Assembly (NCBI RefSeq): GCF_017654505.1
Contig: NC_054570.1
Span: 4,306,372-4,370,371, forward strand
Direction of reading: 5' to 3'
DNA from: Polyodon spathula
Taxonomy: Eukaryota; Chordata; Actinopteri; Acipenseriformes; Polyodontidae
DNA: 64,000 nucleotides
Below are positions 56,324-64,000 of this stretch, piece after piece; the stretch's first letter is position 1; the number at the start of each line of letters is the position of its first letter. The notes beneath the pieces were generated by a model. That model saw only the letters and a program-made list of their open reading frames with translations. It did not search any database and had not been told where the DNA came from. The translations under genes and the position numbers were made by a program.

Positions 56324-58240
56324 AAAATGACTAAAGCTAAGGTTTACAATTTTAGAAAAGCAAACTATGAAGGTATGAAACAGAGACTAACAGAAGTAGA
56401 TTGGAGTAAAATAGAGAAAACACCCACAGAAGAAGGATGGTTGTTCTTCAAAAATGTAGTACTAGAGGTGCAAAACAATTACATCCCTAAAGTAGACAAA
56501 TCTAAATGTAAAACTAAATTTAATAGATCAATTAAAAAAAATATTCAGCGAAAAAAGGCACTTTACAGAGCATTAAAAAAGGACCAAAAAGAAAGTATGC
56601 AGAAAGAGTACACAGAACTGCAAACGCAAGTCATAAAGGAAGTAAGAAAGGCCAAGAGAGAAATAGAAATGAACATTGCTAAGGGAGCTAAAACCAATTC
56701 CAAAATGTTTTTCCAATATTACAACAGCAAGTGAACATTCAAAGAGGAGATTAAATGTTTAAGAGATGCAAATGGCAAAATCGTAGATGAAGAAAAAAAA
56801 ATAGCAAATATATTAAATGATTACTTTTCACAAGTTTTTACAAAGGAAGATACTGACAACATGCCCCATATGTCATCCAGTTCCTATCCAGTTTTAAATA
56901 ACTTTAGCATAACTGAGGCAGAAGTGTTAAAGGGACTAGGAGCTCTTAAAATAAACAAATCCCCTGGGCTGGATGAGATCCTCCCAGTAGTACTCAAAGA
57001 AATGAAAGAAGTAATTTACAAACCGCTAACCAAGATCATGCAGCAGTCTCTTGACACAGGGGTGGTACCGACAGACTGGAAAATTGCAAACGTAATACCG
57101 ATCCACAAAAAGGGAAACAAAACTGAACCAGGTAACTACAGACCAGTAAGCCTGACTTCTATTATATGCAAACTTATGGAAACTATAATAAGATCCAAAA
57201 TGGAAAATTACCTATATGGTAACAGGGTCCTGGGAGACAGTCAACATGGTTTTAGGAAAGGGAGATCGTGTCTAACTAACTTGCTTGATTTTTTTGAGGA
57301 TGCAACATCGATAATGGATAATTGCAAAGCATATGACATGGTTTATTTAGATTTCCAGAAAGCTTTTGACAAAGTCCCGCACAAAAGATTAATTCTCAAA
57401 CTGAACGCAGTTGGGATTCAAGGAAACACATGTACATGGATTAGGGAGTGGTTAACATGTAGAAAACAGAAAGTACTGATTAGAGGAAAAACCTCAGAAT
57501 GGAGTGTGGTAACCAGCGGTGTACCACAGGGATCAGTATTAGGTCCTCTGCTATTCCTAATCTACATTAATGATTTAGATTCTGGTATAGTAAGCAAACT
57601 TGTTAAATTTGCAGACGACACAAAAGTAGGAGGAGTGGCAAACACTGTTGCAGCAGCAAAGGTCATTCAAAATGATCTAGACAAGATTCAGAACTGGGCA
57701 GACACATGGCAAATGACATTTAATAGAGAAAAGTGTAAGGTACTGCACGCAGGAAATAAAAATGTACATTATAAATATCATATGGGAGATACTGAAATTG
57801 GAGAAGGAATCTATGAAAAAGACCTAGGAGTTTTTGTTGACTCAGAAATGTCTTCATCTAGACAATGTGGGGAAACTATAAAAAAGGCTAACGACTACGT
57901 GGCGACCTAATTCAAGCATTCAAAATTCTAAAAGGTATTGACAGTGTCGACCCAAGGGACTTTTTCAGCCTGAAAAAAGAAACAAGGACCAGGGGTCACA
58001 AATGGAGTTTAGACAAAGGGGCATTCAGAACAGAAAATAGGAGACACTTTTTTACACAGAGAATTGTGAGGGTCTGGAATCAACTCCCCAGTAATGTTGT
58101 TGAAGCTGACACCTTGGGATCTTTCAAGAAGCTGCTTGATGAGATTGTGGGATCAATAAGCTACTAACAACCAAATGAGCAAGATGGGCCGAATGGCCTC
58201 CTCTCGTTTGTAAACTTTCTTATGTTCTTATGTTCTTATA
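56324..58240 (+). mobile_element. CR1 copy 4, 5'-truncated and internally deleted
   Basis: Matches CR1 from the end of the endonuclease region to the 3' TTCTTATG tail. Confidence 0.95.
56327..57910 (+). pseudogene. CR1 copy 4 ORF2, disabled
   Basis: The first frame ends at a TGA at about 56732, where the other copies have an arginine codon (FFQYYNSK-stop). The frame reopens at 56861 with intact reverse-transcriptase motifs including FADD, then ends at 57910. There a deletion of roughly 250 bases removes the LGYIVKSVEF to QRRATRI region. A 12-base deletion also removes LPKW upstream of FNRSIKK. The 3' end beyond the deletion is otherwise conserved. Confidence 0.92.
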
Positions 58241-58924
58241 TCCCTTCCCTTTCAGGCACGACTTTAAGACAGGCTCACAGCAAGTTATAAAGTTTTACCT
58301 TCTTAAAACCCATCTTCTATTGTTTTCCTTAAAATTACTTTTTTATATCTCAATATCACAGTAAGCACATCAGGTATTTCATTCCATTCATCTTCCCCAT
58401 TCCCCAGCTTCTCTATATAGGATAAGAAGAGATGAACTAAGAGAAATCCCATAGTTGTTTAAATGTGAACTTTTCCTGATGAGAAACAGTTTTATACATT
58501 TTATCATAACAGACAATGTTAAGCACATGGTCTTACACGCACAAATAGTTTATAGTAAAAAGCAAGCATATTAAACCTTATTTCAACATTTAACAACATT
58601 TTCTTAGGCTAAAAAAAAGGGTGCTGCAGAAACTTAGCATTCAATTCTGGGAATCAAGCCCATCTTGATAAGTAACCACCTAAAAACTGGCCACTGCCCA
58701 AAAGCTGGCTATGTATCAAATTATATCAGTTTCTTACTGCATTATTTTATACCAGTTTCTTACGGCATCATTTCATACCCAAAGAACGCATGATTTTTAC
58801 AATTATTGATTAGAGCAGCATTAAACATTGCATTTGATTACACATTTACATAATTTCCAGGCTAAAGATTATACAAACACTGCAAAGGGTTATAACACAT
58901 ATTATTGCATTAATACATTTCATT
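58241..58924. other. No gene recognised
   Basis: AT-rich, no domain or repeat family recognised. The phrase TATCAGTTTCTTACTGCAT is followed by a diverged copy (TACCAGTTTCTTACGGCAT) near 58723-58770. Confidence 0.5.
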
Positions 58925-59166
58925 TCAAATCATCCATTGCATGTCCGGGGTTTCAGCTCGCTCCCAGCAAGACTCCACTTCGGTCTCAGGTTCCACTCGG
59001 GTAGGGTCAGTAAACACGACAATAGGCTCTCGAATCCATCGTCTCGCATCACAGGGGTGAGTCGCCATGGCCTTGACTTCGTACCTACAAGACACTTGTA
59101 CACATTTAGCAGGGACACCTTCCCCACATTCTAATTTTCCCAGATGCACCCATTTTACTAAGTGAC
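58925..59166 (-). CDS. Unassigned cysteine-containing frame or exon
   Basis: A 74-codon frame reads LECGEGVPAKCVQVSCRYEV, HPCDARRWIREPIVVF and ETEVESCWERAE, ending in TGA near 58927. Cysteine spacing suggests an extracellular or secreted segment, but I recognise no family. TGTCTTGTAG/GTAC inside could be a splice acceptor. It lies downstream of the 169-residue frame on the same strand and may belong to the same gene. Confidence 0.3.
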
Positions 59167-59280
59167 CCTTTCACAACTCATGCATTGAATCCTCTTAATA
59201 TCTTTTTAGGTTTACATTTAAATGAGAGAAAGAAACTCCTACAGAATCATTGCATTCAAACAAGATTCTACAGTGTCTCA

Positions 59281-59790
59281 CTAAATGACTGTAAGCTGGA
59301 CATGGCTTGCTTTGGCACATATTACTTGCACAATTAACAATAAATAAACACGATTATGTTTTAATTTATGTGTCAGGGTTACTTCTGCACCATGTACAAT
59401 AGTTCTGGATCTGTACACATTGTTACTATACATTTCTTTCTGCTCACACAAGGTCACTCTAGAAGGGATGCCATTCATCCAGAATACAGTAGGGGGCCAA
59501 AACTCACTGTTTTTCATATCAGCAGGCACCCAACTAATGTTCTGCCTCACATCTTCAGTTGGCAGACACAAAACAACTGAATCTGAATCAGTTGATGAAC
59601 CATGAGCTTTAGCTACTGAGATTTTCCATACAAAAGGATTCAGTGTTTTACTGAGCAGCCGAGCTGATTCAGCGTCACTTGCGACACCCTGTTCTCTGCA
59701 GGTTTTAACAATGCACATTTCTCCGCTTTTAAACTCTTTCATTTTTAAGTACATGCATTGAAACCTTGTTTTTAACATTTTTCTACTCAT
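59281..59790 (-). CDS. Uncharacterised 169-residue protein, possible C-terminal membrane segment
   Basis: The frame starts MSRKMLKTRFQCMYLKMKEF and ends VYLLLIVQVICAKASHVQLT plus two residues, where LLLIVQVI is hydrophobic. In between lie SVVLCLPTEDVRQNISWVPA and FWPPTVFWMNGIPSRV. I do not recognise the family. The frame has a good length for this AT-rich context, and a promoter-like region lies about 200 bases upstream. A virus-like or transposon origin and a host gene are both possible. Codons are not obviously decayed and no frameshift is visible. Confidence 0.35.
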   Translation of the reverse strand: MSRKMLKTRFQCMYLKMKEFKSGEMCIVKTCREQGVASDAESARLLSKTLNPFVWKISVAKAHGSSTDSDSVVLCLPTEDVRQNISWVPADMKNSEFWPPTVFWMNGIPSRVTLCEQKEMYSNNVYRSRTIVHGAEVTLTHKLKHNRVYLLLIVQVICAKASHVQLTVI

Positions 59791-59994
59791 TTTACTTTCA
59801 AAACTTATTTTTATTTTTCAACAGTTTAACAAACTGTTTTAACATTTCCAAGCTTGATTGACACATTTTAATTTGAACACTTTCAAGCTTATTTTATTTA
59901 TTTATTTTTTCAACACAAATTAAGAAAAACAGCACCCCAAGCCTTTGCTGAAGCCCCCATTTTAATGTCCTAAGCACCTTAAAGACTACAAACA

Positions 59995-60084
59995 CGTGAC
60001 AGGCTGGGAGGCGAGACATTAGGTCGATCCTGATTGGCTAAGGGCACCTGTCAAAACCAAATTCTGCATTCTCATTGGTTAAAA
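59995..60084 (-). promoter_or_regulatory. Promoter-like region: two CCAAT boxes and an E-box
   Basis: On the minus strand AACCAATGAG (about 60075-60084), AGCCAATCAG (about 60030-60039) and CACGTG (59995-60000) occur in that order. A 16-codon upstream ATG frame (MGASAKAWGAVFLNLC) at 59960-59910 precedes the 169-residue frame. Confidence 0.4.
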
Positions 60085-60417
60085 CTTAACATGGTGTCAT
60101 CTGCTATAGCGTATACTACTCAGGCTATCAGTTCTCAGGTTATAAATCCTCATGTTCATCAGCTTCCTTTTCAAGTTCTTTGTTCTTCACATTTCTCACA
60201 CTTTGTTACACAATGCTACGCCTGGACTTGCACACTTCTCACTAAACCATTGATATGTTGTCTCATCTAAATACATGCTCATTCATAGTTGTTAATGTCT
60301 AATCCTTAACCCTGCCAGAGATCGTTCCTCTTTCCTGCCCAGTTCCTTATTTATCCAGCTATTATTAGCCTCGTTCTGAATATTATAATGAAACCTTCCT
60401 TGTACACTGCTGCACCC

Positions 60418-60781
60418 GATCTGATTGAGATCAGTCGATTCAATGGGACGTTATCAAGCAAAAATCATCCCATAGGGATGGGACAGTAGGTACCGACTCG
60501 CCTCCTAACAGGTAGAGTCGGTCCAGATCAAGCGCTTTAATGAACGTCAGAAGTAGTAGCCGCTAGAGGGCGCTAAAAATCGGTGTTGACATAATAGTAA
60601 AAATGACTTTAATTGTAACACAGTTAGATTTAGGGGTATAGATTATGTTAGTTGTAGACATTAGGTTTAGGGGCAGGGGGTAGATTTAGGGGAGTATGCT
60701 AGTAGGTACCTACTGTCCCATTCCTATGGGATGGTTTTTGCTTGATAACGTCCCATTCATTCGACTGATCTCAATCAGATC
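60418..60781. mobile_element. MITE with 77-bp terminal inverted repeats
   Basis: The left arm (60418-60494) runs GATCTGATTGAGATCAGTCG to GGGACAGTAGGTACC; the right arm (60705-60781) is its reverse complement with only a few mismatches. The 210-bp core has no coding frame and contains several TTTAGGGG-like phrases. A target duplication could not be fixed. Confidence 0.85.
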
Positions 60782-61301
60782 TGCTGGACACTTTTATCCC
60801 ATCTCTCCTGACATTCTTTCACTATTGATTTTTTATTACAAAAGCTCCCATTCCCTGAGATCCGAGAGGAATCACCACATCAATCGTCTCCCTTTTTAAC
60901 CCATTGTTTTTGGTGCCATTTCATTGCCCAGGTTTTATTCCAGGTTTTTGATCCTTGGATCCATCTGTAAATATACGCAATCCTCTTTACAAAGTCTCGA
61001 CTCTTTTCAAGTCTCAAGTCTATAGAGCATTGGTTTGTCCACCAGCCATTCTGGTAACACATTCAAATTAACATTCTTGTACGAAATGCAGCTTCTCCGT
61101 TCCTGTCTCTCCGTTATCCATAACTGAGGGGCTGCTGTGATTGGATACATTTTCTCCTAGTTTGGTATAGTTTTAAACTCCTCGGCTTGTCGTGTAAGAT
61201 GGACCTGAGAAAAAAGAAGGGACAGGACACGGTTTGTCTGGATCTCTGGGCATTTGACGGTTAATTAGTGGTTGCGCTTTATTAAAACAAACTTTTAAGG
61301 A

Positions 61302-61304
<3 letters not shown>
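60782..61304. other. No gene recognised
   Basis: Frames are short and without domains. A 21-codon frame from the ATG near 61199 is not supported. Confidence 0.5.
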
Positions 61305-61346
<42 letters not shown>

Positions 61347-61347
61347 T
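61302..61347. repeat. (ATT)n microsatellite
   Basis: About 14 ATT units. Confidence 0.95.
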
Positions 61348-61568
61348 ATAGTACAATAATAAGAATATGATAATATAGTCTATTTATATTTGAAACGTGT
61401 GTACTACAAATAGGGGGCAATTAGATAGTGAGCTGGCTTTAACCACGCAGCCAAAGATAACGAGGACTATCCTACTAGAATGCGTGTGCAACAAGTTTAT
61501 CAATGGATTCTTCAGGGTATGGTAGCAACCAAAGACTTTCGAAGTTGTAGTTAAAAGAAAAGGAAACA

Positions 61569-61600
61569 AAAATAAATAAATAAATAAATAAATAAATAAG
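61569..61600. repeat. (AAAT)n microsatellite
   Basis: About seven AAAT units. Confidence 0.9.
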
Positions 61601-61818
61601 CAGAAAACTTTCTGAGAATACATACATCAACCTCAATCAGCACAAAAACCAGTTTTTCAGTTTTTCAACAAAACATGTTTGATGATCACTGTGAAAACGA
61701 CAGTGCAGTTAATCAAGCAACAAGTAACTTTTAATACAAATCTACCCACAATACGTGTGTTCCAGTTATCTTTAGTGAACAATGGCACACCTTTTTTATT
61801 AACTGGGATTTCTAAGAA

Positions 61819-61824
61819 ATAATA

Positions 61825-61874
<50 letters not shown>
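61819..61874. repeat. (AAT)n microsatellite
   Basis: About 18 AAT units with one break. Confidence 0.95.
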
Positions 61875-61981
61875 GCTGCTTTGCTCTTGCTTGTTTAGCA
61901 TCACAAGAGCCAATCAAATCCCGTGAAAGCACAAAGTGGGCGGAGCTTATTTGCATACAGACTCCACATTTAGCTGGCCAG

Positions 61982-62062
61982 TTAAATATTTAGCTAAATG
62001 TTAAATCTTGTTAAGAAATTTAAGATTTAGTTAAATATTTAGCTAAATGTTAAATCTTGTAA
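61982..62062. repeat. 30-bp direct repeat, two copies
   Basis: TTAAATATTTAGCTAAATGT TAAATCTTGT occurs at about 61982-62011 and again at about 62033-62062. A related ACAAGATTTAA lies inverted near 62130. Confidence 0.8.
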
Positions 62063-62884
62063 TTAGATTTATAAATTATATCTGAATGTACACATTTAAA
62101 AAAATATATATTTTCACAGCATTTATAATACAAGATTTAAGCTAAATCTGCAAAAAAGACAGGGATCCTTTTATTTTTTTCCAGGTAAAGTCAGCCATCA
62201 TCATATTACAATCCAACATACTGTATTTGTCACTGAGCCCAGGGCTAATTACAGAACTAAGGTAGTGGTGTTATTATGATTGCGAAACTAAAGCTGATAA
62301 GTGTGCACTGTATCAAGTTTATCCATTTTGCTGCTTAACTGAAACATATTGTTGTTTTTCACTGAGGGTTGGATTTATCTTCACAAAAGTACTACAATAC
62401 AAAATTACAAGATTTCTTAGCCAGAGGAAGCCACTTGTCCTGTATTCATATGTCACCATTGCATGAAATCAGCAGAAAACTTTGGGAGTGTTACATTAAC
62501 CCTTCTGTGAGTGATGGATTTCGCTTTGCATACCTGCAATTACTACTGTTGGTGTGCACTTCAGTGTAACTATATACAATTAAATATATCACATTCCATT
62601 TAAGATGTTACCAATTAGTGCTGGGTTTGTTTTTTGTGTGGGTTTTCTAGCATTGCTGATATGTTAGTCCTCCAAAATGTATTTTGATTTGTGTATTTAA
62701 CCTACTTTCACTTATTCAGCATACCTTTAGCAAAGTATTATTCTTTTGGCCAGACTTTGTTGTTGAAAGGAAATGTTCTTTAGTTGTGTGAGAAATGCTA
62801 GTCAGACACAAACTCCAGGCACCTATACTTGGCCATTCAAAGGCATGTCTTTGTTCAAGCCATAGAATCCACGAAGGTTTCAAT
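62063..62884. other. No gene recognised
   Basis: AT-rich sequence with short frames only. Confidence 0.5.
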
Positions 62885-63165
62885 CCTCACCCACAGCCAG
62901 CTACACGGTAGAGATTTGTGCACAAGAATGCTTGTATTGTGAGAATGTGTCCTCACCCACAGCCAGCTACACGGTAAAGATTTGTGCACGAGAATGCTTG
63001 CATTGTGAGAATGCGTCCTCACCCACAGCCAGCTACATGGTAGAGATTTGTGCACGAGAATGCTTGTATTGTGAGAATGCGTCCTCACCCACAGATTTGT
63101 GCACGAGAATGCTTGTATTGTGAGAATGCGTCCTCACCCACAGATTTGTGCATGAGAATGCACGG
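62885..63165. repeat. 66-bp minisatellite, about 4-5 copies
   Basis: Units start CCTCACCCACAGCCAGCTAC at 62885, 62951 and 63017. The units at 63083 and 63132 have lost about 17 bases, giving a 49-bp period. As 66 is divisible by three, frames stay open on both strands (a 22-residue repeat), which is an artefact. Confidence 0.95.
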
Positions 63166-64000
63166 ATTGTGGGAATGTGTATGTCGTACATAGCAACAAG
63201 CTTATAGATCCAGCTATGCAGGGTTTACACTCTGAGATTAGACCCCTTAGAGAGAGGCCTGACTGGAGCAGAGCCTTCCTTGGGTTTGTAGCGATTCACT
63301 ACTAAACTCACCATCCTGGCTTAGAAATCTGTTTCTCCTTAAAATAGACCAAATGCAGCCATAGACATGACAAAGCATTACAAGACTCACTGAGGCATCT
63401 GAGAGTTGTGCTCCAGTAGCAATTTCGGCCTCTCAAAAGGTGAACATATTAGACATGTATTTACTTTAGTTATTTGCATTGATGAGCAGATCATCATCTT
63501 ATCTGGAAGGCTGGAATAAGAAACAAGCCCTTAATTTGCAGCAGCTCCACAGATAATCATTCAACACCAATGAAGAATGACTGGGCGAGTGATCTGTTCA
63601 TTCACTACCAATGCAGAATGACTGGGTGGATGATCTGTTCTATTTGACAAAATGTTTTTGCTCTGCTGACCACCATACCGGTGACCTCTAGACGTACATT
63701 TAATTTAGATTCAAATTGATTGTTTTGTTATTTTAACAAAACACAATTTCCAAGTCTTTGTAATTCATTGCATTATTTTGTGGTACCTATGAGAGAGGTT
63801 ATATTACTGAAGCAGTATTGTGTACCACAGATTGGGGAGAATTCTTAATGAATAAGCTTCTGATTGTTGATTTCATGTGTGGCTCCTGAATTTCAAGTAA
63901 AAAAAAAAAAAAAAAACTGGAGTTCAAAGTGGTTTCTTGAAGGACAATATTTTATTTATACAAACTTCTGGAGATAGACAAAAGAACAATTCTTAAAATA
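63166..64000. other. No gene recognised; one poly-A tract
   Basis: AT-rich sequence. A near-repeat around 63540-63640 (CAATGAAGAATGACTGGGCG / CAATGCAGAATGACTGGGTG) and a poly-A run at about 63900-63917 are the only visible structure. Confidence 0.5.

Noticed and set aside
62855..63123. Repeat-encoded 22-residue peptides on both strands
   Set aside because: The 66-bp unit is divisible by three, so frames stay open by arithmetic.

Overview
This window looks like accessory, repeat-dominated DNA from a vertebrate, most likely a ray-finned fish and possibly a non-teleost such as a sturgeon, paddlefish or gar. That is inferred from the repeat families: Tc1-like DNA transposons, CR1 retrotransposons with a TTCTTATG-type 3' tail, a tRNA-type SINE, and very large minisatellites. 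The few host gene pieces are split into exons with GT/AG borders. There is no operon structure, no bacterial gene and no CRISPR array.

Layout. 1-682: Tc1-like transposon end. 685-4180: no gene seen. 4181-6023: the most unusual stretch, all on the minus strand. It holds a fragment like the integrase of Maverick/Polinton (adintovirus-like) elements, an open 212-codon reading frame of unknown function, three short candidate exons, and a compact CRE/CCAAT/TATA promoter. 7383-9650: hairpin and a decayed non-LTR retrotransposon. 10174-14574: minus-strand leucine-rich-repeat (LRR) gene exons, one exon duplicated in tandem. An LTR element with a gag-like zinc-knuckle ORF (11969-13172) sits in one intron.

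14977-19304: a nearly complete CR1 element with tandem 5' promoter-like units, ORF1 (SGNH esterase type) and ORF2 (endonuclease plus reverse transcriptase). Five more CR1 copies or tails follow at 21820-24693, 36226-36400, 37304-39133, 40527-40696 and 56324-58240. 19960-20712: 46-bp minisatellite. 25911-26642: solo LTR with a 5-bp target duplication. 26698-30372: 47-bp satellite. 30776-31180: minus-strand exon of a C2H2 zinc-finger gene family. 31942-33180: second Tc1-like element.

34083-36218: three minus-strand exons (V-set, C-set, transmembrane) of a B7/butyrophilin-like membrane protein whose splice phases agree. Its N-terminal part is lost against a CR1 tail and a large foldback palindrome. 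44182-44681: assembly gap. 44682-55962: roughly 200 copies of a 56-bp satellite. 58925-60100: unassigned minus-strand ORFs behind a CCAAT/E-box promoter-like region. 60418-60781: a MITE with 77-bp inverted repeats. 62885-63165: 66-bp minisatellite.

The genes do not form one pathway. The window is best read as repeated invasion by mobile elements into at least three host loci (LRR, zinc finger, B7-like), plus one integrated virus-like element. No clear new defence or mobile system is proven; the best candidate for something undescribed is the 4181-6023 locus.
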